From UBA2988 sp965237965 (GTDB lineage: Bacteria; Gemmatimonadota; Gemmatimonadetes; Longimicrobiales; Gaopeijiaceae): a stretch of 64,000 nucleotides of DNA. This document shows, one piece after another, positions 1 to 8,988 of the stretch; position 1 is the stretch's first letter; the number at the start of each line of letters is the position of its first letter. A program made the position numbers and the translations under genes. The notes below the pieces were generated by a model, which was given only the letters and a program-made list of their open reading frames with translations, had not been told where the DNA came from and ran no database searches. The stretch is taken from the NCBI GenBank assembly GCA_965237965.1, contig CBDEGT010000002.1:744001-808000 (forward strand), written 5' to 3'.

Positions 1-2
1 TC

Positions 3-1052
3 CTCGAAGCCCGGCTGTTCTCTCGGCTCTCGCACCTGGTACCGGCGCTCATCGTCTACGTGGCCGCACCGGTCGTCCTAGACGCATACCCGCGCATCGC
101 CGCAGCCACGGCAGCCGCAGCCTCAGTCTACGTGGCGCTCGTGGGCATGGCCGTCTTCGACTCCCTCCTGAAGGGAGGCGAGCGCATCTACCAGAGTTTC
201 GCAGTCTCGCGGAGCTTCGAGATTCGCACGATCGTTCAGATCATGAGGGTGGTCGTGTACTTCGTCGGTGGCGTCACCGTTCTGGCCACCCTGCTGGGCA
301 AGTCGCCGCTGGTATTCTTCAGCGGCCTCGGTGCCTTCACTGCAGTCCTGTTATTGATATTCAAGGACACCATTCTTGGCTTCGTCGCGGGAATCCAACT
401 GACCGCCAACAACATGGTCCGCAGCGGCGACTGGATCGAGATGCCTGAGCACGACGCCGATGGCACCGTGCTGGACGTCTCGTTGACCACCGTCAAGGTA
501 CAGAATTGGGACAAGACGATCACCACGATCCCGACTTATGCACTGGTCGCTGAACCGTTCAAGAACTGGCGCGGCATGGAAGAGTCGGAGGGGCGCCGGA
601 TCAAGCGTGCCGTACATCTCGACGTGACAAGCATCAAGTTCTGCGACGGGGAGATGATCGAGCGATTCAAGAAGATCCAATCGATCAGCGACTACGTCGA
701 GCGGAAGCTCGAGGAGGTTTCGGCATACAATCGCGAGCGCCAGATCGACGAATCTTTGATGGTCAACGGACGGCACCTCACCAACGTGGGTACGTTTCGC
801 GCCTACCTGGAGCACTACCTGCGCAATCACGCGAAGGTGCACCCTGACATGACCTTCCTGGTGCGGCAGCTAGATCCGACGGAGCACGGCCTCCCCATCG
901 AGATCTATGTCTTCAGCACCGACCAGGCCTGGGCCAATTACGAGGCGATACAAGCCGACATATTCGACCACGTCCTTGCCGTGCTGCCGCTGTTCGATCT
1001 GCGCCCGTTCCAGGCTCCCACGGGCTCGGACGTGCGAGCGCTGGCGCAGTGA
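3..1052 (+). CDS. ybdG: Mechanosensitive channel, YbdG/MscM type (5' end outside window)
   Basis: Inner-membrane mechanosensitive channel of the MscS superfamily, which opens under membrane tension to release solutes during osmotic downshock. The reading frame is open to the left edge, so the start lies upstream; an internal GTG at 60 is only the first in-window start codon. Visible are a hydrophobic N-terminal part, the pore region (GKSPLVFFSGLGAFTAVLLL) and the MscS beta domain with WIEMPEHDADGTVLDVSLTT and VQNWDKTITTIPTYAL. These blocks are characteristic of E. coli YbdG rather than small MscS. The extended C-terminal cytosolic part also fits YbdG. It stands alone, convergent with the next gene. 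Confidence 0.9.
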   Translation, partial: LEARLFSRLSHLVPALIVYVAAPVVLDAYPRIAAATAAAASVYVALVGMAVFDSLLKGGERIYQSFAVSRSFEIRTIVQIMRVVVYFVGGVTVLATLLGKSPLVFFSGLGAFTAVLLLIFKDTILGFVAGIQLTANNMVRSGDWIEMPEHDADGTVLDVSLTTVKVQNWDKTITTIPTYALVAEPFKNWRGMEESEGRRIKRAVHLDVTSIKFCDGEMIERFKKIQSISDYVERKLEEVSAYNRERQIDESLMVNGRHLTNVGTFRAYLEHYLRNHAKVHPDMTFLVRQLDPTEHGLPIEIYVFSTDQAWANYEAIQADIFDHVLAVLPLFDLRPFQAPTGSDVRALAQ

Positions 1053-1095
1053 TCCGATTGGTAGACCCGCCTCCCCGAAGCCCCGCCTGCACAAG

Positions 1096-1135
1096 ACCTG
1101 AGCCTACCTACGCCGGGGTCATCGAGCGCTGAAGT
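1096..1135. repeat. Intergenic repeat A, copy 1
   Basis: About 35-40 bases just after the mechanosensitive channel gene recur with a few substitutions at 11955-11994; both begin GACCTRAGCCTACCTACGCC. Both copies are intergenic and lie at the end of a gene. No mobile-element ends are visible. It may be a decayed common downstream segment of a gene family. Confidence 0.5.
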
Positions 1136-1183
1136 AGCATACGAGAGGCCGCCGCCCTAGACGTCGGGAGATGTGTGTCCGTC

Positions 1184-2446
1184 TCACGTGAACGCAAAAA
1201 TTAGCGGGAGGAGAAAGGCGACGACGGCTGCCCAAGCGCCGTAGATCGGGAGGTATCCTCCCACGACCCGCCGCATCGCCACAAACCCCGCCCTCCGCCG
1301 CACGAAGGCGACGTACGTCATGCCTATCCAGGCTAGATGCACCATGATGACCAAATTGGCTCCCAGCACGGTCACGCGGTTCGGCGTGAAGCCGAAGGAC
1401 GCCAACCTGAAGAGAATCGCGGATAGGGCGATCGCGTCGATCACGAGAGTGACCAGTACGAGCGCAATATTGATGTAGTCCATCAGCCCCACCTGAGACT
1501 CCTCGGCACGCTCGACGATCGAAAACACGGAGATGCCAAGTACCACGAGTAGCAAGCCGTTGAAAGTGATGAGAAAGGACCGGTCGACGAATGGGTTCTC
1601 GCCTCCCACGAACGCGACAATCAAGTAGGCGACCGCCATGATCAAGAAGAGGGGAGCGAAGACGCGCGCGAGCACTGCCGCGATCCCAGTCCGTTGATTG
1701 AACACGGTATCGTACAGGTACGTCCCGGCAACGGGTACGGCGGCGGCACCGAAGACTCCGATGTTGCTGACGTACCATTCCCCAATGCCCCCGGAGATCA
1801 ACTCGAACAGGGCGACCGTCACCGCGCTGAACACCATGCCGCCCAGCGCCACGAGGCTGGCCAGAACCACCAATTCACCGTTGTAGCGAACGAAGCGGAC
1901 CCGCGCATCCGCGTCTCGCCAAGAGTCTCCCATGAACACCAGTCCCAGGAATGCCCAGAAGACGATCGGGAGGTGCACCAAGGCCATCACCACCGAGTCC
2001 GTGTAATCTGGGAGCAGGCTCACATACACGACCGCTGCCAGCGACAGGCCCAGTCCGGCGAAGATCAGCCTGCGATCAGGGCGACTGATCCAGAAATACG
2101 CCGCAAGCGCCGTGATGGCCCACGACGGTGCAAGACGGGGATAGTACCAGTCCTCCCCAAGCCAGAGAGCCGGGAGTCGGATGAGCGCACCGAAGGCCAG
2201 GGCGATCGCAATCGCATACCCCAGCTTACGAGGCCAAACTGCCCCATCACCGGGCTCACCGTACTCGAGCCGTGCCCGCCAGATGTGCAACGCCAGCGAT
2301 TCGGGATGTGCACGGGAAGCCTCCCCGAGCGACTCGCGAAACGCCTCGGGAGCTTGCCGATAGAGTGCCTCGAGCTCCTCGGGATCGTTGAGGAGCTCGA
2401 GGATTCGGTCGGTCGTCATTTTCATGGTTCTCGGAGCCGAGGACAC
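1184..2446 (-). CDS. Polytopic membrane protein of unknown function
   Basis: About 420 residues: a soluble acidic N-terminal segment of about 75 residues (LLNDPEELEALYRQAPEAF), then roughly ten hydrophobic segments. The layout resembles DUF4153-like membrane proteins, but I cannot assign the family firmly. The longest start is GTG at 2446; ATG codons at 2425 and 2419 are equally plausible and none has a convincing Shine-Dalgarno. It faces the MscM gene tail to tail. The sequence gives no function. Confidence 0.7.
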   Translation of the reverse strand: MSSAPRTMKMTTDRILELLNDPEELEALYRQAPEAFRESLGEASRAHPESLALHIWRARLEYGEPGDGAVWPRKLGYAIAIALAFGALIRLPALWLGEDWYYPRLAPSWAITALAAYFWISRPDRRLIFAGLGLSLAAVVYVSLLPDYTDSVVMALVHLPIVFWAFLGLVFMGDSWRDADARVRFVRYNGELVVLASLVALGGMVFSAVTVALFELISGGIGEWYVSNIGVFGAAAVPVAGTYLYDTVFNQRTGIAAVLARVFAPLFLIMAVAYLIVAFVGGENPFVDRSFLITFNGLLLVVLGISVFSIVERAEESQVGLMDYINIALVLVTLVIDAIALSAILFRLASFGFTPNRVTVLGANLVIMVHLAWIGMTYVAFVRRRAGFVAMRRVVGGYLPIYGAWAAVVAFLLPLIFAFT

Positions 2447-2535
2447 TACGACAGAGTACTTTGGTATTTAAAGCTACTCCGTGCTGGTCACAAGTACGTC
2501 AAGAACCCCGCTACGGCCGAGAGGCCGGAGACACC

Positions 2536-2586
2536 GTGGTCGGAGTTGAGCGGTTTCTGGCCAAGATCAAGACGACGACCAACCTC
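2536..2586 (+). pseudogene. Serine/threonine kinase internal fragment
   Basis: Translates as VVGVERFLAKIKTTTNL, matching VVGAERFLAEIKTTANL of the intact kinase at 17339. Nothing before or after matches the kinase, so this is an isolated scrap of a second kinase gene. It is one of several such fragments in the window. Confidence 0.75.
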
Positions 2587-2710
2587 CGGACGGCAGGCCA
2601 CCACCCTTTCGGTTTCTGCTGGGTGTCGCTCGTGGCACAGGGCGCTCACCCCATATCATGGCGAGGACGTTCGCGGAAGAACCGAAGTCACCAGGAGTCA
2701 GGAGACGAGG

Positions 2711-2818
2711 ATGCCTAGGATCAAGGTCACCGAGGACGGCCCGTATGTCGTCAGAGACGCCCAGCAGATCATTCGGCTATCTGACGGCAAGTCATACGAA
2801 GCGAGCCGGACATCGTAG
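2711..2818 (+). pseudogene. CDGSH iron-sulfur protein, N-terminal piece
   Basis: Encodes MPRIKVTEDGPYVV followed by about 20 residues and a stop. Start context is good (GGAGACGAGG before ATG). This opening is typical of small CDGSH-domain (mitoNEET-like) iron-sulfur proteins, but the cluster-binding motif is absent here. It appears about 130 bases further on, on the opposite strand, suggesting an inversion broke the gene. The family call rests on the N-terminal style plus that neighbour. Confidence 0.6.
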
Positions 2819-2950
2819 GTCTTCCGGCTTCGACAGGAACCATTTCGGTGGTCCCGCCCTCCAGTAGGTCGGCGTCGTGATCTGGGCCAACGCGCTGATC
2901 GCCCTCAACGACGGTGGCATGCGTGCGGGAGTCGTGTCGACGTTCGGTTT

Positions 2951-3157
2951 TCAGTACACTACGCGATGAGAGCGGCCGCACAGTCCGCGGTTGTCGTGAA
3001 CCGTGATTCCCAGCGCTGAGTAGTCCTCGCGCAGGTCTGGGACTCGGTCGGGATCTTTGGCACCGCTGAACCCGTTCTTCTTATGAGTGCCGTCGCAAAA
3101 CGGCTTGTTATTCGACCCGCCGCAGCGGCAAAGGGCAACTTGCCGTTCTGAACGCAT
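2951..3157 (-). pseudogene. CDGSH iron-sulfur protein, core piece on inverted strand
   Basis: Contains ALCRCGGSNNKPFCDGTH, the C-x-C-x(n)-C-D-G-[ST]-H motif that binds a 2Fe-2S cluster through three Cys and one His. It continues with GFSGAKDPDRVP and ITVHDNRG, as in longer bacterial CDGSH proteins. The N-terminal region of the family is missing and the C-terminus degenerates after GLCG. The apparent start ATG lies inside the frame of the adjoining lipoprotein. With the + strand piece at 2711 it makes up most of one gene, so I read it as a rearranged remnant. Confidence 0.75.
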
Positions 3158-3407
3158 TACGTAGACCGGCGATCTGCACCTCTTGGTCGATTGTCAGGGC
3201 GAGTTCCGTCGGAAGGCGCGAGAAGCCTCTGGAGCGACCATCGAAGGGGCGCGGTCCCTGCGGCCCCATCGTAGTTTCCAAAGCTGCGCCAGCGTCGCCA
3301 AAGAGGGTGAGAGCGTAGTCGGCGTCGACGGCCGAGGGTTCCGTTGAACCGACGTCGCATGCTGCGATGCTGAGGACGACGGCTAGGAGGGAGGTGAGAG
3401 AGCGCAT
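3108..3407 (-). CDS. Lipoprotein, C-terminus replaced by rearrangement
   Basis: Starts at ATG 3407 behind a good GGAGG. The lipoprotein signal peptide MRSLTSLLAVVLSIAAC has its lipobox at AAC, so the protein is probably membrane-anchored. The mature part is about 65 residues (LPTELALTIDQEVQIAGLRNAF). After LRNAF the frame enters the CDGSH fragment out of frame and ends in SCPLPLRRVE, so the native C-terminus is probably lost. Function unknown. Confidence 0.6.
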   Translation of the reverse strand: MRSLTSLLAVVLSIAACDVGSTEPSAVDADYALTLFGDAGAALETTMGPQGPRPFDGRSRGFSRLPTELALTIDQEVQIAGLRNAFRTASCPLPLRRVE

Positions 3408-3541
3408 GGTAAGGCCTCCGGGAAACTTGTTTCGGTGGACAGTCCGAAAGTGGTGCTTTGCTTGCTTTGACGTCCCATCGAAAGAATCGTGCACACCCGC
3501 CTGGGCTGCCCTGTCGTGGTAGAGATAGTTCTTCAGCCGAA

Positions 3542-4144
3542 TCATAGCAGGGTGCCGACCCGGGCGAAGTCCTCGGGCGTGTCCACGTCGTCGAGGGTGC
3601 CCGGCGGCCAGTCGAGGTAGACCGCTTCATTCGCGTGGCCCTTCACGACCGGCTTGCCGCAACCCTCGCCCCGCCACGCGAGTAGTTCGTCAAAGAGGCT
3701 GCGCCGGAAAAGGATCGGAGGCGCGTTGATGTCGCCGTAGCGGGACACGACCAGGGGCGCGGGTGAGGCATTTCCCGCGGCCCTGACCCCGCGCAGCATA
3801 TCGGCCGTGACGTGGACCATGTCCGGGAGGACGACGACCGCGGCTGCTGCATCGGGCGGAAGCGCCCGCAGACCAACGTGCATCGAGCGGCTGCTCGGCC
3901 CGTCGTAGTCGGGGTTGATCGCCACCTGGCAGTCGAGGCCGTCGAGCGCGGCTCGTACCAGATCCGCCTCGAACCCGACCACCACCACCACGGGCGCGAG
4001 CCCCGCGTCCGAGACTTCTCGGGCCGCTCGGCGCACCAACGGCTCGCCGTCGAGCGAGAGCAGAAGCTTGTTGCGGCCCATCCGGCTGCAGACGCCCGCC
4101 GCGAGAATGATCGCGGCGAAGCGCTCGGAGCTAGCTCCGGACAT
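3542..4144 (-). CDS. mocA: MocA/MobA-like molybdenum cofactor nucleotidyltransferase
   Basis: About 200-residue NTP-transferase of the MobA/MocA family, which adds CMP (or GMP) to molybdopterin. It has the nucleotide-binding signature ILAAGVCSRMGRNKLLL and the downstream VVLPDMVHVTADML region. The usual LAAGxSSRMG has Cys where Ser is more common. ATG 4144 overlaps the end of the xdhC gene by 14 bases; a longer GTG start at 4171 is possible. It is the last gene of a four-gene minus-strand operon whose first two genes need this cofactor, which supports a MocA role for xanthine-dehydrogenase-type enzymes. Confidence 0.85.
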   Translation of the reverse strand: MSGASSERFAAIILAAGVCSRMGRNKLLLSLDGEPLVRRAAREVSDAGLAPVVVVVGFEADLVRAALDGLDCQVAINPDYDGPSSRSMHVGLRALPPDAAAAVVVLPDMVHVTADMLRGVRAAGNASPAPLVVSRYGDINAPPILFRRSLFDELLAWRGEGCGKPVVKGHANEAVYLDWPPGTLDDVDTPEDFARVGTLL

Positions 4145-5267
4145 CGGCGTGGATCGGCGAGCGGCGCTCACGCAGCGACGCGGGCTCGCGACCGGAGCGG
4201 ACAGCCAGGATCTCGGAGAGCGCGGACAGCGCCACCTGTTCGGCGCCGTCGGTTCCGATGTCCAATCCGACGGGCCCGTAGACGCGACCCTCGTCGACCG
4301 GACGCTTGGCAGTCAACTCGGAGAGCATTCGCTCGGTGCGCCGCCGGGGACCGAGCACCCCAATGTAGGCGACATTCGTATCCAGTAGCGCACCGAGGTA
4401 CGCGCGGTCGTCAGCATAGGTGTGGGTCATGACGACCGCGAAGGTCTGCGAGAACGTTTGGGAGGTCGCAAGGCCGGAGGGGCCGCCGCAGGTGGCGAGC
4501 TCATCGATCAACTCCTCGGCGGACACTACGACGAGCTCGGCCCAGGGAAACCGCTCGCGCGTAAGCAACCCGGGGCGCCGGTCGACCACGATCACGCGGA
4601 AGCCGATCTCCGAGGCGAACCTGGCCAGGGGCTGCGCGTCCGCACCCCCGCTCACGATGATCAGCCGCGGCGGCGGCGCTAGCACGTCCACGAACACGTC
4701 GCGGCCGGTGACGACCAGAAGCGCGGACTCACCGCCGTCGAGGCGCTGCCGCGCGAGTGCGCCGACCTCGCCATCGAGGTGGGCGTCCAGGTCGGCGTCG
4801 AACTCGGTACCGACGAGGCTACCGTGCACACCATCGCGCGTGACCACAAGGCGGCGCTCGGGAACATCGATGCGCATGCAACTCGCGAACGGAGCCGTCC
4901 CAGCCAGCAGATCGCACTCGGTCGCGCGCGGTTCGGACGCTCGCGCGACCAGCACCTCGACCTTCCCCTCACAGCCGACTCCGAGGTCCCAGGCGGCGAT
5001 CTCGTCTGACCCGGCGCAGTAGGAGCGGAGCTCGGGTTCTCCGCTCCTCAGAACCCGTAGTGCCACCTCGCGCACGTCCGCCTCGAGACAACCGCCGCTC
5101 ACGTTGCCGGTCGTGGACCCGTCCTCGGCCACGAGCATCTTGGCTCCCTCGTGCCGATACGCGGAGCCACGCACGCGAACCACCGTCGCGAGCGCGGCGC
5201 CCTTTCCTCCCCTCGACAACTCAGCAAGGCGGTCGAGAACCTCTCGGGTCTCGAGCCATTTCTTCAT
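4131..5267 (-). CDS. xdhC: XdhC/CoxI family molybdenum cofactor insertion chaperone
   Basis: 378-residue XdhC/CoxI-type protein. These proteins bind and sulfurate molybdenum cofactor and insert it into xanthine-dehydrogenase-like enzymes. The N-terminal domain shows the hallmark TTGNVSGGCLEADV. The C-terminal half is a Rossmann-type domain (RLIIVSGGADAQPLARFA, GVLGPRRR). It lies 21 bases after the molybdopterin subunit and overlaps the MocA gene, so it is a maturation gene of the same operon. Confidence 0.92.
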   Translation of the reverse strand: MKKWLETREVLDRLAELSRGGKGAALATVVRVRGSAYRHEGAKMLVAEDGSTTGNVSGGCLEADVREVALRVLRSGEPELRSYCAGSDEIAAWDLGVGCEGKVEVLVARASEPRATECDLLAGTAPFASCMRIDVPERRLVVTRDGVHGSLVGTEFDADLDAHLDGEVGALARQRLDGGESALLVVTGRDVFVDVLAPPPRLIIVSGGADAQPLARFASEIGFRVIVVDRRPGLLTRERFPWAELVVVSAEELIDELATCGGPSGLATSQTFSQTFAVVMTHTYADDRAYLGALLDTNVAYIGVLGPRRRTERMLSELTAKRPVDEGRVYGPVGLDIGTDGAEQVALSALSEILAVRSGREPASLRERRSPIHADVRS

Positions 5268-5288
5268 CGGGGCTTCATAGCCACTTCA

Positions 5289-7514
5289 TCAAACCCAGCT
5301 CAGATCGTGCTTCGAAAGCGGCAGCGAGCGGACGCGCTTGCCCGTGGCCTGGAAGATCGCGTTGCATAGCGCAGGCACGACCGGCGGCAGAGCCGGCTCG
5401 CCGAGTCCGGTCGGCGCCGAATCGTTCTCGAGGAAGTGAACCTCGATCACGGGCGGAATCTGGGTCAGCCGAATCAGCGGGAAGTCGTGGAAATTCGACT
5501 GAACCGTCCGTCCCCGCTCAATCGTGATTTCCTGCCCGAGCGCCTGAGCGATCCCGTCGATGACCGCGCCCTGTACTTGCTGCTCGGCACCGCTCGGATT
5601 GATGATCTGGCTGCCGATGTCGCCGGCTACCCAAACCTTGTTCACCGTCACTCTCCCCGCGTTGCTCACACTCACCTCGACGACCTCGGCGAAATAGCCA
5701 CGGTGGCTGAAGTGGAACGCGATCCCCCGCCCCGTGCCCTGCGGCAACCGCGTCCGTCCCCAGTCCGCCTTCTCGGCGACCAGGTTGAGCACGCCGCGCA
5801 TGCGCGCCGCGTCCATGCTCCGCTCTCCGCCCGAGAACGCGTCCAGCATGTCGTAGCGCACGTCGAGCGGGTCGCGCCCCGCCGCGTGTGCGAGCTCGTC
5901 GATGAACGACTGCACCACGAACGCGACCCCGTTGCTGCGCGGGGCCCGGAGTACGCCCGTCGGCACGTTGAACGGGATGAACGACGTCCCCAGCTCGTGG
6001 TTGGGTACGAAGTGCGCGGGGAACTCGGTGTCGCGCAGGCTTGCGCTCGGGGCGGCGCGGCCGCCCTCGCCGAAGGTCACAAAGTGGTTCTTCCAGGCGA
6101 CGACCTTACCAGCCGCATCCACCCCTCCCTTCAGATGATGGAATCCGGCGGGGCGGTAGAAATCGTGGCGGATGTCGTCCTCGCGCGACCAGAGGAGCTT
6201 GACCGGGACGTCTTCCACAAGCATCGCGATCTGAGCCGCTTCCACCATGTAGTCCACGTTCGAGCGGCGCCCGAACCCGCCTCCGGAACGCGTGATGTTC
6301 ACGGAGATTCTGCTTTCGTCCACCCCGAGGGTCTCGGCGATCATGCGGCGCCCTCGCTGCGGCGCCTGCGACGGCGCCCACATCTCCAGCCGCCCGTCGT
6401 GCCAGTGGGCGGTGCAGTTCATCGGCTCCAGGCACGCGTGCGCGATGAACGGATAGACGTACTCGGCCTCGACGACGTGCGCCGCTCCCGCGAGCGCCCT
6501 GTCGGGATTCCCGTCCGGTGGCGAGACCACCTCGGGCGCCTTCCCAGCGAGCGCCGTGGCCTGCGCGGCGAACGACGCGCTCGAATCGTGTGCCTGATCC
6601 CCCTCCTCCCATTCTACGCGCAGCTTCCCCCGCGCGCGGTTGGCCTGCCACCAGTTGTCGGCGACGATCGCCACGCCGCTCAGGAGCCCGGTCAGGCTGT
6701 TTCCTCCGTCGATGATGAACGCGTGCGTCACACCCGGCTCGGTCAGGATCTCGTCCAGGTTCGCGCTCACCACCCGGCCCGCGAACACGGGGCTCTTCTC
6801 GAAGACCGCGTACTTCATGTTCGGCAGGGTCACGTCGATGCCGAACAGTGATCTCCCCGTCACAATGTTCGGGATGTCGACGTTCGCGACACGCGTCCCT
6901 ATGATCCGAAACGCGCTCGGATCCTTGAGCGGGACGCGCTCCAGGTCCGGAGGCGTCACGGTCGCAGCCTTGCTAGCGAGCTCGCCGTAGGTCGCGCGCC
7001 GACCGCTCACGCGGTGCACAATCGCACTCGGCTCCGTGGAAAGCTCGGACACCGGCACGCTCCACATCGAAGCCGCGGCCGTCATCAGCATCTGACGTCC
7101 GGCCGCACCCATGCGCCGCATCGCGTCGTAATTGGTGGGCGTCCCCGTGCTGCCCCCGACGCTCTGTCTCGTGTACTTCGCGGTGTCGAGCGGTGCCTGC
7201 TCCACGCGCACCTTCGCCCAGTCCACGTCGAGTTCCTCCGCCACGACCATCGGCAGGGACGTCTTGATTCCCTGCCCGATCTCCGGATTCTTGGATACGA
7301 TCGTGACCAGGTCGTCGGGTGTGATGCGGATGAACACGTTAAGCGCGAAGTCCGCGGCCTGCTCGGAGCCCGCAAGCACGCCCACTTCGGCCGCACTCGC
7401 CGAGTACGCGCCCAGCATCACTCCGCCGCCCGCCAACGCGGATACGCGGAGGAACTGGCGGCGATCCATGCCCGCAGCGTCGCGAGCAGCCGTGCTAGAA
7501 ATCGTCGTCGTCAT
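5289..7514 (-). CDS. Molybdopterin-binding subunit of an isoquinoline 1-oxidoreductase-like hydroxylase
   Basis: 741-residue large subunit of a xanthine-oxidase-family molybdenum hydroxylase, closest in style to IorB (isoquinoline 1-oxidoreductase beta) and related aldehyde oxidoreductases. A twin-arginine signal (MDRRQFLRVSALAGGG) begins at residue 16, predicting folded export by Tat. Family blocks include NPEIGQGIKTSLPMVVAEEL, SGGGFGRRSNVDYMVEAA and the C-terminal GLGEPALPPVVPALCNA. The next gene upstream is its 2Fe-2S partner. There is no FAD subunit, so electrons probably leave by a cytochrome or other acceptor. The substrate cannot be read from sequence. Confidence 0.9.
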   Translation of the reverse strand: MTTTISSTAARDAAGMDRRQFLRVSALAGGGVMLGAYSASAAEVGVLAGSEQAADFALNVFIRITPDDLVTIVSKNPEIGQGIKTSLPMVVAEELDVDWAKVRVEQAPLDTAKYTRQSVGGSTGTPTNYDAMRRMGAAGRQMLMTAAASMWSVPVSELSTEPSAIVHRVSGRRATYGELASKAATVTPPDLERVPLKDPSAFRIIGTRVANVDIPNIVTGRSLFGIDVTLPNMKYAVFEKSPVFAGRVVSANLDEILTEPGVTHAFIIDGGNSLTGLLSGVAIVADNWWQANRARGKLRVEWEEGDQAHDSSASFAAQATALAGKAPEVVSPPDGNPDRALAGAAHVVEAEYVYPFIAHACLEPMNCTAHWHDGRLEMWAPSQAPQRGRRMIAETLGVDESRISVNITRSGGGFGRRSNVDYMVEAAQIAMLVEDVPVKLLWSREDDIRHDFYRPAGFHHLKGGVDAAGKVVAWKNHFVTFGEGGRAAPSASLRDTEFPAHFVPNHELGTSFIPFNVPTGVLRAPRSNGVAFVVQSFIDELAHAAGRDPLDVRYDMLDAFSGGERSMDAARMRGVLNLVAEKADWGRTRLPQGTGRGIAFHFSHRGYFAEVVEVSVSNAGRVTVNKVWVAGDIGSQIINPSGAEQQVQGAVIDGIAQALGQEITIERGRTVQSNFHDFPLIRLTQIPPVIEVHFLENDSAPTGLGEPALPPVVPALCNAIFQATGKRVRSLPLSKHDLSWV

Positions 7515-7526
7515 GGCTCGGCCCCC

Positions 7527-7991
7527 CTATTCCTGTGCCGCGATGGTCGCGGCACGGTGGATGGCCTCACGGATGCGCAGGTACGTCGCGCAGCGGCAGA
7601 TGTGCGTATTCATCGCGGCATCGATGTCCGCGTCGCTTGGCTTGGGCGTCCGGACCAGCAGCGCCGCCGCCTCCATGATCTGACCGGCCTGGCAGTACCC
7701 GCACTGCGGAACGTCGACCTCCTGCCAGGCACGCTGCAGAGGATGGGTCCCGTCCGGGGACAGACCTTCGATCGTGGTGATCTCCGCTCCGTCGACGGTC
7801 GAAACCGGGGTCTGGCAAGCGCGCTGCGGCCGACCGCCAACATGAACCATGCACGCGCTGCACTGGCCGATTCCGCACCCGAATTTGGTCCCCTTGAGAT
7901 CCAGGCTGTCGCGCAGGACCCAGAGGAGGGGCGTCTCGGGTGAGACGTCTACCGAGGCGGGCTTTCCGTTGACCCTGAAGGATACAGGCAT
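7527..7991 (-). CDS. 2Fe-2S subunit of the molybdenum hydroxylase
   Basis: 154-residue small subunit with two clusters. The N-terminal plant-ferredoxin-type motif is GTKFGCGIGQCSACMVHVGG with a further Cys at QRACQTP. The C-terminal helical cluster motif is VPQCGYCQAGQIM and HICRCATYLRIR. Length and order match CoxS/IorA. It is first in the operon, 12 bases before the Tat-exported large subunit, and has no signal of its own, so it is presumably co-exported in complex. A 210-base upstream gap holds intergenic repeat B. Confidence 0.93.
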   Translation of the reverse strand: MPVSFRVNGKPASVDVSPETPLLWVLRDSLDLKGTKFGCGIGQCSACMVHVGGRPQRACQTPVSTVDGAEITTIEGLSPDGTHPLQRAWQEVDVPQCGYCQAGQIMEAAALLVRTPKPSDADIDAAMNTHICRCATYLRIREAIHRAATIAAQE

Positions 7992-8111
7992 CGTGGGCAG
8001 CTCCGAAGAGGTGGCTCAGGGGGGAGGATAAGGGGGGACGGGGACAGAGGCCAGCGGGCCGCACTACTCCTGGAGCAACCCTGACCGACCGACGGGATAC
8101 AAGCTCCTTGG

Positions 8112-8159
8112 TCGGTCCTCACCCCCTCCCGCGACCCTATCACTCGTCCCAACAATCCC
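8112..8159. repeat. Intergenic repeat B, copy 1
   Basis: 48 bases containing CCTATCACTCGTCCCAACAA, repeated with a handful of substitutions at 15513-15560. Both copies are intergenic: this one upstream of the hydroxylase operon, the other after ppc and about 115 bases before a kinase scrap. Identity is highest in the last 25 bases. No open frame or mobile-element end is apparent. Confidence 0.55.
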
Positions 8160-8200
8160 TCGCAGGATACTGGGGACGCGCTCGCCTTGCCATGAACTGA

Positions 8201-8929
8201 TTATTCACTTTTCTCGCTGGCGTTCATTATGACCGGCATTCCGAAGGCCCATGCGCTCCAAAGCTCTGCGTTCTCGATGAGCTCAATCATGAAGTGAGCG
8301 ACGTTGGCTCGGGCGGTAGGGCGGCCAGACAAAATACTGGTGGTGGGCGACTGTTGTACGCCATACGGAGAAATCTCTGCGTCGACCAACGAGTCTGGGC
8401 GGACGCTGCACCACTCAACGTGTTTACTCTCCTTCCCCAGGTTCCGATGGAGATGCTCTGCCGCAGTTTCATTATCCCGATGCGGAGGGAGGGTGTAACG
8501 CAGGAGAGCCAGGAGCCACCGCTCAAACCAGGCTCTCTTCTCTTCGAGGTCAGGATTCCCGACCCCAACCGTATTCATGAGGATGAACTTGGTGGGTTTG
8601 GTAGGGCGATTCTCTTCGATTGCGTCGCACAGGCGTCGCGTCGCCTCTGTACACAGCCTCCTGGGATCTCCAAACATCCCCTTTAGATCCATGACATGTC
8701 CCAAGCACGAGACTACAGCATCACAGTCCCTTACATGCTCTGCCAACTCCTCATTGGTTAGGTCCAGCACACTCGCCTCTATGACGGTCGCGTTCGGATG
8801 ATCCAGGACCTCGACGGGGAGTTTCCGAGGCGAGCGGACCATAGCGCGGACCCTATGACCCTTGCTCAGCAACTGCGCGACTAGAGCCCGCCCCGTCATA
8901 CCTGTCGCCCCAACCACTAGCACTGTCAT
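8201..8929 (-). CDS. NAD(P)-binding atypical SDR (NmrA/YwnB-like)
   Basis: 242-residue Rossmann protein with an N-terminal dinucleotide-binding motif (VLVVGATGMTGRALVAQLL) and the downstream DAVVSCLGH strand of atypical short-chain dehydrogenases. There is no canonical YxxxK catalytic pair, as is usual in NmrA-like sensors or epimerase-like proteins. GC content and codon use look slightly lower than in the operon next to it. The substrate is unknown. It stands alone, followed in the same direction by a transporter remnant upstream. Confidence 0.8.
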   Translation of the reverse strand: MTVLVVGATGMTGRALVAQLLSKGHRVRAMVRSPRKLPVEVLDHPNATVIEASVLDLTNEELAEHVRDCDAVVSCLGHVMDLKGMFGDPRRLCTEATRRLCDAIEENRPTKPTKFILMNTVGVGNPDLEEKRAWFERWLLALLRYTLPPHRDNETAAEHLHRNLGKESKHVEWCSVRPDSLVDAEISPYGVQQSPTTSILSGRPTARANVAHFMIELIENAELWSAWAFGMPVIMNASEKSE

Positions 8930-8988
8930 AGATGCGGTCCCTCCAGGAGGCGACGATGCACCGGCGCCAGACGGTCGGTGCAGCTCAC

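Noticed and set aside
5436..6851. Long open frame on the + strand opposite the molybdopterin subunit
   Set aside because: High GC makes antisense frames long; composition is Arg/His-rich with no domain, while the minus-strand gene is clear.
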